NCBI GenBank assembly: GCA_029259935.1
Contig: JAJDEH010000065.1
Span: 1 to 64,000 of the forward strand
From: Planctomycetota bacterium
GTDB taxonomy: Bacteria > Planctomycetota > Planctomycetia > Pirellulales > Pirellulaceae
DNA length: 64,000 nt
Direction: 5' to 3'
In this document: positions 44,144-53,174 of the stretch, one piece after another
Numbering within the stretch: position 1 is the stretch's first letter
How the letters are laid out: each line of letters opens with the position of its first letter
Notes under the pieces: model-generated
Told to the model about the DNA's origin: nothing
Seen by the model: only the letters and a program-made list of their open reading frames with translations
The model's database searches: none
Translations under genes and position numbers: made by a program

Positions 44144-44543
44144 TCCACGCAACAATCTTGGCTCACTGTTTCTGTTGCGGCGGGAACTTCAACAACATCG
44201 ACCTGCTGTTGGACCTCGGATACGACTTCCTCTCGGCCGTTTAAGTACTCCAGCAATGGCTTCGGCGCTACCGCCAACATCGCACCGCCTCAAAAACCTA
44301 AGCCGCAACAGTCCAGTCAGTCTCGCCAATTCGAACGTCCGCCTTCCCGCACCAATCGACTCACACGATGGGGGCAATGCCGGATGCTGCGCTGATCGTC
44401 CGCCCCGGTCCGATGGGGCCTGTCGGACAACCTTCTCCAGATTTCACAACAATTCGGCCAAATCGCCAAATCGCCAAATCGACCCTCAAATCACCACAGC
44501 GACAATTCGGCCAGAAGTGCGATGGCAATTCGACCCGTAACAA

Positions 44544-45914
44544 CTATCGACCAGGGATTTGTTTGATTTTCCTCAGAGCTTCCGTAGCGGCCCGCGAAAG
44601 TAGAATGGAATTGTCCCCCTGTATTAGTTTCTCTAGGACAGGAATAGCTTCCGCAGCATCTGGTCCTATCTCGCCCAATGCCCGGGCAGCAGCCCTGCGA
44701 GACTCATCTTTCATCACTCCAAGAGTACCGTCGTCACTGAGACAACGAATCAAATCAGGAACAGCAGCATTTCCCGCACGACCAAGTAGCCCAATTGCTT
44801 CGGCAGATCCATATCGATCGAAAAAGGAGTTGGACTTCAGCCCCAACCGCAGGGTTGAGATCGAATCTGCTCCCTCTACTTGAGCCAACGCTCTGTAAGC
44901 TGGTCCACGAACGTTGGACCAAATCCCCACATGTTCGTCAACATGCCACGTGCAGATATGACGCAATGTCGTCGCGGCTGGCCTGGCACCACTTCCCAAC
45001 TCGCCTAAGAATTCGACCGCGTAAATTGCAGCCGTGGAATCCCAGTCTGGATGTTGTGCGATTTCCGCGAGCTTTTCAAGCGCCTTCTCATCTCGCATCG
45101 CAACGCGAAACACCGCAAAAGCGGCTGCCGCTTTCACGTCCCAATCCTCATCATTATCCATCATTTCGCGCAATTTCAACTCGGCAGCTCGACTTGCTCC
45201 GCCAATGCGTCCAAGCGTACTCGCAGCGGCGGCGCGAATGGCGAGTGAACTATAATAGGGGAGATTCACGTCCCTTCGATCGACTAGTGCTGCTTCGATT
45301 TGACGAACGACCCTCTTGTCAGCAATTCGACGACTACCGGCAATGTCGATCAACAATTTGTAAAGGTCGCGATCCTCGGTATCCGCAAGTAGTTCGTGGA
45401 TATTTTCCGAGAGCGACTCATTATTTGGTTCCACAACACCATAAGCAGAAACACAGGCGATACGCGTCTCACGGCTCTCAGTATTTCTTATTACGTTCAG
45501 CAGGTGAGCGGCTGTGGAAGCTTTAGGCAGAGCTACGCTTCCGAGTACATTCGCAACACGCCGACAAACGGGTCGAGCTGGATCGGCCAGCAGTGCCTCG
45601 ACTGTTGGGACGGCCGCATCACCGTAGGCAGCCAGAGTCCACTCCGCCCAGTCCGCCACGCGCCACACCCTTCTGTCTTCCACTTCTTCCCAGCGCTCGT
45701 CTTCCAACGCTTTAGCTAATAGAGGGACGATGGCCTCTGGCCATTGAGGACGTTCTCTCAGTATTCTCATCGCCGCAATCCGCGCATTAGGCCCACCCTG
45801 TTTCAGAGCCTCAACAAGATCCATTTCGGGCGAACTGGCCGCCTCTGACGCGAAAATTATCTGGATGGCAATCACTAGAATGACACATGTGGTTAGCCGC
45901 AGTTTCATACTCAA
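44544..45914 (-). CDS. Exported HEAT-repeat protein
   Basis: This 456-residue protein has a signal peptide (residues 1-25, end ASEAA). The body consists of HEAT/PBS lyase-like repeats, for example PNARIAAMRILRERPQWPEA, VKAAAAFAVFRVAMRDEKAL and SRRAAARALGEIGPDAAEAI, about 30-40 residues each. These alpha-solenoids bind proteins. The substrate and partner are not known. It is divergent from the ECF sigma operon at 46153, across 238 bp. Confidence 0.82.
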   Translation of the reverse strand: MSMKLRLTTCVILVIAIQIIFASEAASSPEMDLVEALKQGGPNARIAAMRILRERPQWPEAIVPLLAKALEDERWEEVEDRRVWRVADWAEWTLAAYGDAAVPTVEALLADPARPVCRRVANVLGSVALPKASTAAHLLNVIRNTESRETRIACVSAYGVVEPNNESLSENIHELLADTEDRDLYKLLIDIAGSRRIADKRVVRQIEAALVDRRDVNLPYYSSLAIRAAAASTLGRIGGASRAAELKLREMMDNDEDWDVKAAAAFAVFRVAMRDEKALEKLAEIAQHPDWDSTAAIYAVEFLGELGSGARPAATTLRHICTWHVDEHVGIWSNVRGPAYRALAQVEGADSISTLRLGLKSNSFFDRYGSAEAIGLLGRAGNAAVPDLIRCLSDDGTLGVMKDESRRAAARALGEIGPDAAEAIPVLEKLIQGDNSILLSRAATEALRKIKQIPGR

Positions 45915-46125
45915 CTTTCACTAGCATAGAAGTATGACGTATTGTCAGTGCTACAAGCGTATTGACAAGTGAAGCGACGAACTTCGTGACTTGTCGAGTA
46001 GGCATAAAATAGTTTCCCGTGTTGGAGGCAAAAGGAAGCCTACCACAGCGGAAAATCAATTCCCAGTTTCGAGAAATTCAGCGAATTTTTGTCTGCGCAG
46101 GGGTAACTTCGCCGAAGGAGCTGCC

Positions 46126-46156
46126 ATAGTGTTGTAGTAATATAGTGTTGTAATGA
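46126..46156 (+). repeat. Two direct copies of ATAGTGTTGTARTRA before the sigma start
   Basis: The copies are at 46126-46140 and 46142-46156, with a 16-bp period. The second overlaps the ATG of the sigma gene. The nearest SD-like sequence, GAAGGAG, is at 46114-46120, upstream of the first copy. The repeat may be a regulator site or a small duplication that moved the SD away. Confidence 0.5.
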
Positions 46157-46749
46157 TGGCGCATGTAAGTATTGACGACGGCCGGCTTGAAAATGCGATC
46201 CGCCGTACGCGCGAAGGCGAAACTGCTGCCTTCGAGGTCGTCGTTCGCCGATTCGAGACGTCGTTGCGAACGTGGTTGGCGGGCCATGTTCCGCCTGGAA
46301 TTGATGTCGATGAAGTGGCGCAGCGGACGTTTGTCGCGGCGTTCTCTCGGCTCAGTGACTACACGCCTGGCACGCGATTCGAAGCGTGGCTCTTCACGAT
46401 CGCACGATATCAGTTGAAGACCGAGATCACTCGTTTGCGCCGAGTGGCAGATTATCACGCGCGATACGCGCCCGATTTGTTGCAGCGCGAGTTGGAACGG
46501 CGCAGCAACGAGCCACCGGAGTTGTTGGCCAATCGGCTAGATCATCTGAGAGTGTGTTTGGAAGCACTCGGCGAACATCTTCGCCGCTTCATCACCTGGC
46601 GATATGAAGAAGAGATTCCGCTCGAAGAAATGTCGGCGCGCAGCGGTCGCTCGGTCGCCGCCGTCAAGAAACAGCTTTGGTTGACGAGACAGAAACTTCA
46701 GCAATGCATTGAAACCCGAATGTCGGCTGCCGAAGGGAGTGCGTCGTGA
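46153..46749 (+). CDS. ECF sigma factor of the planctomycete/verrucomicrobial type
   Basis: This 198-residue protein has sigma region 2 at about 20-90 (EVVVRRFETSLRTWLAGHVP, DVDEVAQRTFVAAFSRLSDY, FEAWLFTIARYQLKTEITRL) and region 4 at about 130-185 (IPLEEMSARSGRSVAAVKKQ). It is followed by a FecR-domain gene whose GTG start overlaps its stop (GTGA), and then the PSD1 operon, the usual arrangement for this subfamily. It probably directs transcription of the downstream cluster. No SD lies directly before the ATG. Confidence 0.88.
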   Translation: MMAHVSIDDGRLENAIRRTREGETAAFEVVVRRFETSLRTWLAGHVPPGIDVDEVAQRTFVAAFSRLSDYTPGTRFEAWLFTIARYQLKTEITRLRRVADYHARYAPDLLQRELERRSNEPPELLANRLDHLRVCLEALGEHLRRFITWRYEEEIPLEEMSARSGRSVAAVKKQLWLTRQKLQQCIETRMSAAEGSAS

Positions 46750-48476
46750 ATGCTCAAGAACGATTTGCCGAACTGTGGACGGACTACCTCGAAGGTGAAC
46801 CTGACGAAACCGGGATCGCGGAACTGCGCGAGTTGCTGGCGGCGGACGAGAGGCTGCTGAAACTCGCCGCCGACATGTATCAGACGCATCGCATGCTGGG
46901 CCTTGTCGTTGAAGAAGTGCCGGCGCGACAAGACGAGTTCGTTCGTGAAGTGCTAATTCGGCTGCCGGAAGAATCGGACAGTTTTGTCAGTGGAGTGATG
47001 GCAGATGTAGAGCAAGTGGCGAGCAAAGTAACTCGAAGTACAAGCGAGGGCGGTTCGGATCTCCCCGCTGACGCTTCGAGTTACAGAAATCGTATCATGT
47101 TTCGAGGCCTTTTAGCGGTGGCCGCGCTGACGATCGTCGTAGTTCAGTGTTTCTCATTTTGGCAAAGCGGTCGCCCCCCCGTTGCCGACGACGATGTGAA
47201 TCAGGGCGACGCCCAACAAGATCGTGAGGCGACGAGTGACAACGTGCGCCTTGCAAGCTTGGCACATGCAAGGTTTTTCGGTGAATTGTCACCGCCCGTT
47301 GGTTCGGTACTCGCGCCGCAACGCGAATATGTGTTGTTGAGCGGACTGGTTGAGGTGGCATTTCCGGCAGGTGCGTCGGCGATTGTCGAAGGGCCTGCTG
47401 TCTTTCGCGTGCTGTCCGACGAGAGCCTGGCCCTGGACGTGGGACGCTGCTCGGTCCACGCACCGGAAGGCGCGGAAGGTTTTCATGTCGAGACACCCGT
47501 CACGCGCGTCGTCGATCGTGGCACGCGGTTCTCCGTGAGTGTCTCCGAAACAAGTGAAACGGAAGTGCAAGTCATTGAGGGCGCGGCGGACATTTACGAT
47601 GTAGTGCGAAATGGCAATCCGACCAACGACGAAGTTCGGTTGACGAACGGCGAAGCGCGAAAGATTGCGAACGTGCGAGCGTTTGCCGCCGACGCCATTC
47701 CGTTCGATCCCAGTATTTATCGTCATGGCTTGCCGGACCGAGTCGTGTCGTACAAAGCGACGCAGGCGGCGGATGGTGGGTCTGAGAATCTAATCAGCGT
47801 CACCGTGCAGCGTAATGGTCGTGTGCTGGAAATCCTTGTCGAAGATCTGATACCGGCTCGCGTGGCTGCTTTCAAAACGATTTCACGTGGCGTTTTCATC
47901 TGCGGCGGCGAGACAATTCCCGGCAACCGAATCGAAACATCCTCGGACCACAGCCTGGTCACCGGTGTGATCAATCCAGGCGGCAGCCACGAGCCACTTA
48001 CATCTGATCCTGTGCTGACGGGCGAATCGGCAACGCCTGGCTTGGCGATTCGATTCGACAGTCCGGTCGAGAACGGACCGGGCGCGGATGTGGTATTCTT
48101 TGACTTACAGACCTTCGCGAACCCGCCCAATGGCGACTCCTTTCATGTCAGCCCGCTACAGTTTCGTGACGGATTGAAGTCGCACACGATCCGCGTTTAC
48201 GATCTGACGATGGAGTCGCCCAACGCCCTGGACCTCACCAATTTTCATGTACATATGTTTGCCGACGCCGCGGATTCGCTGGCGAAGTTGGAGTCGCTGG
48301 AATGTTCGCCGCAAAAACAAGTGATCAAGTTCCGCGGGTTGGCCGTCGGGATCGACCTCTCGGATTTGGGATTCGCCGTGGGCGAAACGGTCGAAGGATT
48401 GTTTTTCCAGGACGCGCTGGATGACAAACACTATGTCGATCCCGTGTTCATCGGCGGCCTGCCGGCCATGAAATGA
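46746..48476 (+). CDS. FecR-type anti-sigma or sensor protein
   Basis: The GTG start overlaps the sigma stop. The 576-residue protein has a cytoplasmic N-terminus (AELWTDYLEGEPDETGIAEL, anti-sigma-like), a membrane segment at about 120-139 (RGLLAVAALTIVVVQCFSFW) and a FecR domain at about 195-290 (VEVAFPAGASAIVEGPAVFR, VETPVTRVVDRGTRFSVSVS, VIEGAADI). The C-terminal half is a beta-rich extracytoplasmic domain without a clear name. It is the likely partner that holds or activates the sigma factor on detecting an outside signal. Confidence 0.87.
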   Translation: MNAQERFAELWTDYLEGEPDETGIAELRELLAADERLLKLAADMYQTHRMLGLVVEEVPARQDEFVREVLIRLPEESDSFVSGVMADVEQVASKVTRSTSEGGSDLPADASSYRNRIMFRGLLAVAALTIVVVQCFSFWQSGRPPVADDDVNQGDAQQDREATSDNVRLASLAHARFFGELSPPVGSVLAPQREYVLLSGLVEVAFPAGASAIVEGPAVFRVLSDESLALDVGRCSVHAPEGAEGFHVETPVTRVVDRGTRFSVSVSETSETEVQVIEGAADIYDVVRNGNPTNDEVRLTNGEARKIANVRAFAADAIPFDPSIYRHGLPDRVVSYKATQAADGGSENLISVTVQRNGRVLEILVEDLIPARVAAFKTISRGVFICGGETIPGNRIETSSDHSLVTGVINPGGSHEPLTSDPVLTGESATPGLAIRFDSPVENGPGADVVFFDLQTFANPPNGDSFHVSPLQFRDGLKSHTIRVYDLTMESPNALDLTNFHVHMFADAADSLAKLESLECSPQKQVIKFRGLAVGIDLSDLGFAVGETVEGLFFQDALDDKHYVDPVFIGGLPAMK

Positions 48477-48510
48477 CAGGGTGGAAAGCCTGTCCCACGA
48501 AAGGTGTTCA

Positions 48511-51500
48511 ATGATTTTCAGAATCTTCGCGATGATCGGCCTGCTGACTTTGCCTGTGATGGCGATCGCGGAAGATGCGATCGACACCGCACAGCTAAAA
48601 TTTTTCGAGTCGAAGGTGAGGCCGCTGCTGGCCTCGAAATGCGTGCAGTGCCATGGCGCCGAGAAGCAGAAAGGCGAATTGCGGCTCGACTCGCTGGCGG
48701 CGATGCTGAAGGGCGGAGAAAGCGGTCCGGCCGTGGTGCCGGCCAAACCGGCGGAAAGCCTGCTGATCGAGGCGATCAACTACGAATCGTTCGAAATGCC
48801 GCCTAAAGGTCAACTGAGCGCCGATTCGATCGCCGTTCTAACGCACTGGGTGAAGATCGGCGCGCCGTGGCCGGACGCAAAAGCGAATCTCATTCGTAGC
48901 TCGGAAAAGACATTCACCGACGAAGACCGCAACTGGTGGGCGATTCAGCCAGTCCGCGAACCGAAAGTTCCGGACGCCGGAGCGGACTGGGCGCGGAACG
49001 AGGTCGATCGGTTTGTCGCGCGGAAACTGGACGAAGCCGGACTCCATCCGGCACGCGAAGCCAGTCGACACGAACTGGTGCGGCGGGCCTATTTCGATCT
49101 GCACGGACTGCCGCCGACGCCCGCCCAGATCGACGCGTTCGTCAAAGACGAGCGCACGGATGCGTGGCAGCGACTGATCCGCGAATTGCTGGACAGTCCC
49201 CGTTACGGTGAACGTTGGGCGCAGCACTGGCTGGATGTCGTGCGGTATGCGGAGAGTGACGGCTACAACGAGGATGCCTTTCGCCCCAGCGCCGGTGCCT
49301 TTCGCGACTACGTCATCCGCTCGCTGAACGACGACAAGCCTTACAACCAATTCGTCCGCGAACATCTGGCCGGCGACGAGATCGCCCCCGATGATCCCAA
49401 CGTCTTCATCGGCACGGCGTATCTGAGACATGGCATTTACGAATGGAATCAACGCAACGCGCGGATGCACTGGGGTTTGATCATTAACGAAATGACTCGC
49501 GTCACCGGTGAAGCATTTCTGGGAATCGGCATTGGCTGCGCGGAATGTCATGATCACAAATTCGATCCCATTCTGCAGAAAGATTATTACGGCCTGCAAG
49601 CGTTTCTGTCGTCGGTCGCGTGGCCCATCAAACGCGAATTGGCCACACCCGACGAAATTGCCGCCCATCGCAAACAGCAGCAAGCGTGGGAAGATGCAAC
49701 GAAGACAATCCGCGACGAAATGCACAATTTGGCTAAGGCCGCTTTCGACAGCAATCAAGAGTACACCATCGCGCAGTTCCCCGAAGACATTCAGACGATC
49801 TATCACAAACCCGAATCGGAAAAGACGACGTACGACAAGCAGTTGTCCTATCTGGTGTATCGTCAGGCCCATCGCGCGGCGACGCGTTACGATTATGAAA
49901 AGGCGCTGAAGAGCAAGCCGGAAAAGCTCAAACGCTATCACGAATTACAGGCAGAGTTGAAAAAGTTCGACTCGCTCAAACCCAAACCACTGCCCGATGC
50001 CTTCGTCGCCACGGACATCGGTCCCGAACCGGCACCAACATTCCTGCTGACGCGAACTACGAAGGAAGCAGTTGAACCGTCCTTTCTGGCGCTGCTTGGC
50101 AAAGATCCGCCGACGATCACACCGACCGCAACGACCACGGGACGCCGCACCGTATTGGCAAACTGGATCGCCCGCGACGACAATCCGCTTTCGACTCGCG
50201 TGATCGTCAACCGCGTTTGGCAGCGGCACTTTGGCAAGGGCATCGTTCCCACGCCCAACGACTTTGGCACGCTGGGCGAACCGCCGAGCCATCCTGAACT
50301 TCTCGACTGGTTGACGCGGAGGTTTCTCGAAGGCGGCTGGAAGATTAAGCCGGTTCACGAATTGATTATGAACAGTGCCGCCTACCGGCAGACCGCCCGT
50401 TGCGAACCATCGGCGAGCGTCAACAATGTTGATCCGACAAACCGCCTGTTGTGGCGTTTTCCGCCGCAACGATTGGATGCCGAACAGGTGCGCGATGCCA
50501 TGCTCACGGCATCTGGCGAACTCAAGCACCGCGATGGCGGAACCTCGGTCAGTGGCACGACGCCGTATCGCAGTGTCTACGTGATCAAGAAGCGGAACAA
50601 ACCCGACGAAATGCTCGGCGGCTTCGACGCACCGCTGGGATTTGAATCCGCCCCCGATCGCATCGCCACGACAACGCCCGTTCAATCGCTGCTGCTGGTC
50701 AACGGCGGCTGGAGCCTTGTTCGTTCGCGCGCCTTCGCCACACGATTGTTGGCAGGAAAAAAACAGCTCGAATCCGAGGACATCCGCACGGCGTATCAAC
50801 TCGTCTTTGGCCGCGAGGCAACTGACGGCGAAGTCAACGAGGCGCTGGCCTTTGTTCGCGATCAGGCAGGGACGATTACCGCGCCGGTCGTCGTTGACAA
50901 GTTTCCCAACGAGACGGGATTGCGTCCTGTCGCTCAACACTTCGGGTCGGTGACGAATTTCGAACTTGGCGGAAAGACGCTTTGGATTCAACCAGGCAGC
51001 CGCTTCGAACGACTGCACGTGCGGAAGCCGGATGGACTGGACGATCAGTTCACCGTCGAGGCGATCGCGAATCTCGACCGTCTTTATGCCGACGCCAGCG
51101 TGAACACTTTGATTTCCCGCTGGAACGGCCGCACGAAAACGAACGGCTGGAGCATCGGCGTCACCAGCACGAAGTCGGCCTATCAACTGCGGAACTTCAT
51201 CGTGCAATTGGTCGGCCGAACGTTTCAGGACGAGCCCACTTATGAAGTGGTTGCTTCCGGTTTGCGTTTCCCGTTGGGCAAGCCGGTTTATCTGGCCGCG
51301 GCGATTTCCGCCGCCACTTCGCCGGGCAACCCGACTGGCGGAATCGTGACGTTCTACATGAAAGACTTGTCCGATCCGCGGGCGAAACTGGAATCAGCAA
51401 CCGTCGAAACATCCGTCGTCAGCCGGATTCAAAACCCGGCCCTGAAAATCATCACCGGCGGCCGCGACGGTCGTGGACATCTCTGGGACGGCCAACTTGC

Positions 51501-51744
51501 GCGGTTGACGGTCAGCCACGGTGCACTGCCTCGCGAACAACTGTTGATCGGCAACGACTTCGCAAAGGCCCAGCGCATTTTGGACTGGACGTTCGACGGC
51601 GACAACGGTGAGCAGCCCGCGGCGGATACTGCATGGTTGCGGCAAGTACCAACGGACACAGCAATCCCCAACAAGATGCTCAGCGCCGCCACCGACTTCT
51701 GTCACGCCTTATTCAATTCCAACGAATTCCTCTACCTGCACTGA
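48511..51744 (+). CDS. PSD1/planctomycete cytochrome C protein with C-terminal LamG-like domain
   Basis: The ATG at 48511 (1077 aa) has AAAGGTG eight bases upstream and begins a signal peptide (MIFRIFAMIGLLTLPVMAIA); the frame to 48481 starts at a GTG before the SD. PSCyt1 uses C44-x2-C47-H48. DUF1549 follows at about 155-360 (YFDLHGLPPTPAQIDAF and CAECHDHKFDPI), then DUF1553 at about 550-790 (STRVIVNRVWQRHFGKGIVP), and a LamG/concanavalin-like domain from about 860 to the end. The stop is 8 bp before the next gene. It probably acts outside the cytoplasm on a carbohydrate. Confidence 0.9.
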   Translation: MIFRIFAMIGLLTLPVMAIAEDAIDTAQLKFFESKVRPLLASKCVQCHGAEKQKGELRLDSLAAMLKGGESGPAVVPAKPAESLLIEAINYESFEMPPKGQLSADSIAVLTHWVKIGAPWPDAKANLIRSSEKTFTDEDRNWWAIQPVREPKVPDAGADWARNEVDRFVARKLDEAGLHPAREASRHELVRRAYFDLHGLPPTPAQIDAFVKDERTDAWQRLIRELLDSPRYGERWAQHWLDVVRYAESDGYNEDAFRPSAGAFRDYVIRSLNDDKPYNQFVREHLAGDEIAPDDPNVFIGTAYLRHGIYEWNQRNARMHWGLIINEMTRVTGEAFLGIGIGCAECHDHKFDPILQKDYYGLQAFLSSVAWPIKRELATPDEIAAHRKQQQAWEDATKTIRDEMHNLAKAAFDSNQEYTIAQFPEDIQTIYHKPESEKTTYDKQLSYLVYRQAHRAATRYDYEKALKSKPEKLKRYHELQAELKKFDSLKPKPLPDAFVATDIGPEPAPTFLLTRTTKEAVEPSFLALLGKDPPTITPTATTTGRRTVLANWIARDDNPLSTRVIVNRVWQRHFGKGIVPTPNDFGTLGEPPSHPELLDWLTRRFLEGGWKIKPVHELIMNSAAYRQTARCEPSASVNNVDPTNRLLWRFPPQRLDAEQVRDAMLTASGELKHRDGGTSVSGTTPYRSVYVIKKRNKPDEMLGGFDAPLGFESAPDRIATTTPVQSLLLVNGGWSLVRSRAFATRLLAGKKQLESEDIRTAYQLVFGREATDGEVNEALAFVRDQAGTITAPVVVDKFPNETGLRPVAQHFGSVTNFELGGKTLWIQPGSRFERLHVRKPDGLDDQFTVEAIANLDRLYADASVNTLISRWNGRTKTNGWSIGVTSTKSAYQLRNFIVQLVGRTFQDEPTYEVVASGLRFPLGKPVYLAAAISAATSPGNPTGGIVTFYMKDLSDPRAKLESATVETSVVSRIQNPALKIITGGRDGRGHLWDGQLARLTVSHGALPREQLLIGNDFAKAQRILDWTFDGDNGEQPAADTAWLRQVPTDTAIPNKMLSAATDFCHALFNSNEFLYLH

Positions 51745-51752
51745 ATGATGCC

Positions 51753-53174
51753 ATGAAATGCAACCGAGTCGATCAACCCAATTCACGGCGCGAATTCCTC
51801 TGCAATGCTGGCGGTGGGTTCGGTGCGTTGGCGTTTGCCGCGCTCAGTGGGCAATCGCTGTTCGCCGACAGGCCGGAAAACCCGGTCGCGAAGCAGATTC
51901 CCAATCGCCTTGGCACCGCCAAGAACATCATCTGGCTGTTCATGGAAGGCGGACCAAGCCATCTCGACTTGTTCGACCGCAAGCCGCTGGTCAACGAACT
52001 CGCCGGACAAACATTGCCGGACAGTTTTGAGCGTCCGGTCACGGCCATGGGTGAGGTCAATTCGCCGATGCTGGAATGCAAACGCAAGTGGCGGCAGTGC
52101 GGGGAAAGCGGACGTTGGATTTCCGACTGGCTGCCACATCACCACGGGATCGCTGACGAACTCTGCGTGATCCACTCGTGCGTTTCGGACGGCATCAATC
52201 ACGCCGGCGGCGTCTGCCAGATGAACACGGGCGCGGTATTCGGCGGTCGACCGTCGCTCGGTGCGTGGGTTTCGTACGGACTCGGAACACCCACCGAAAG
52301 CCTGCCGACATATGTCGTGATGAAGGACAGCAACTCGATGGTCGTCAACGGAGCCCGCGCTTGGGGTTCTGGATTCATGCCGTCCAGTCATCAAGGTGTG
52401 TTGTTCGAGACCGGCGCCGAACCGCTCCGCAACTTGAACAACCCCCAAGGCGTCTCGGCCCGACAGCAAGAACGAAAGCTCGCATTCATTAACCAGCTCA
52501 ACCGCCGCCATTACGCCGGCCGCGAATCAAACACTGAATTGGATGCGCGCATCCGCAGCTACGAACTGGCCGCGAAAATGCAGGCCGACGCGCCGCACGC
52601 GATCGATCTGGAAAACGAACCGGAGCACGTGAAGAAATTGTATGGCTTGGACCAGAAAGAGACTGAAGTTTACGGACGTCAATGCCTGTTGGCGCGGCGG
52701 TTGGTCGAGCGCGGCGTTCGCTTCATTCAGCTCTACTCCGGCGCGGGCAGCAAGTGGGACAGCCACAGCAACATCGAGTCAAACCATTCCCGCCTCTGCC
52801 GCGGCGTGGACCAGCCAATCGCGGCCCTGATCGCCGACTTGAAACAGCGTGGGCTGCTGGATGACACGCTGGTCATTTGGGGCGGAGAGTTTGGCCGCAC
52901 ACCGATGAGCGAAAAAGGCACGGGCCGCGACCACAACCCGACCGGCTTCACGATGTGGATGGCGGGCGGCGGCGTGAAAGCCGGCCAGACGATCGGTGCC
53001 ACCGACGACCTGGGCCTGTTCGCCGTCGAGGACAAACTTCACGTGCACGACATCCACGCCACTATCATGGGCTTGCTCGGCATCGATCACACCAAGGCGA
53101 TTTACATGCACAAGGGCCGTCCTGAACGAGTTGACCTGAACGAAGGACACTTCTTTGAGGAGATTATTTCCTGA
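51753..53174 (+). CDS. DUF1501 protein, Tat-exported
   Basis: The ATG at 51753 (473 aa) follows the PSD1 stop by eight bases and starts a Tat-like signal (SRREFLCNAGGGFGALAFAA). The DUF1501 core has IIWLFMEGGPSHLDLFDRKP and LVIWGGEFGRTPMSEKGTGR with the metal-type residues. It is the partner of the upstream PSD1. Its TGA overlaps the next ATG (TGATG), consistent with translational coupling. Confidence 0.9.
   Translation: MKCNRVDQPNSRREFLCNAGGGFGALAFAALSGQSLFADRPENPVAKQIPNRLGTAKNIIWLFMEGGPSHLDLFDRKPLVNELAGQTLPDSFERPVTAMGEVNSPMLECKRKWRQCGESGRWISDWLPHHHGIADELCVIHSCVSDGINHAGGVCQMNTGAVFGGRPSLGAWVSYGLGTPTESLPTYVVMKDSNSMVVNGARAWGSGFMPSSHQGVLFETGAEPLRNLNNPQGVSARQQERKLAFINQLNRRHYAGRESNTELDARIRSYELAAKMQADAPHAIDLENEPEHVKKLYGLDQKETEVYGRQCLLARRLVERGVRFIQLYSGAGSKWDSHSNIESNHSRLCRGVDQPIAALIADLKQRGLLDDTLVIWGGEFGRTPMSEKGTGRDHNPTGFTMWMAGGGVKAGQTIGATDDLGLFAVEDKLHVHDIHATIMGLLGIDHTKAIYMHKGRPERVDLNEGHFFEEIIS

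Noticed and set aside
48838..49941. Long antisense ORF (367 codons) inside the PSD1 gene
   Set aside because: It is a shadow frame of a high-GC gene with strong domain evidence on the other strand; no motif or SD.
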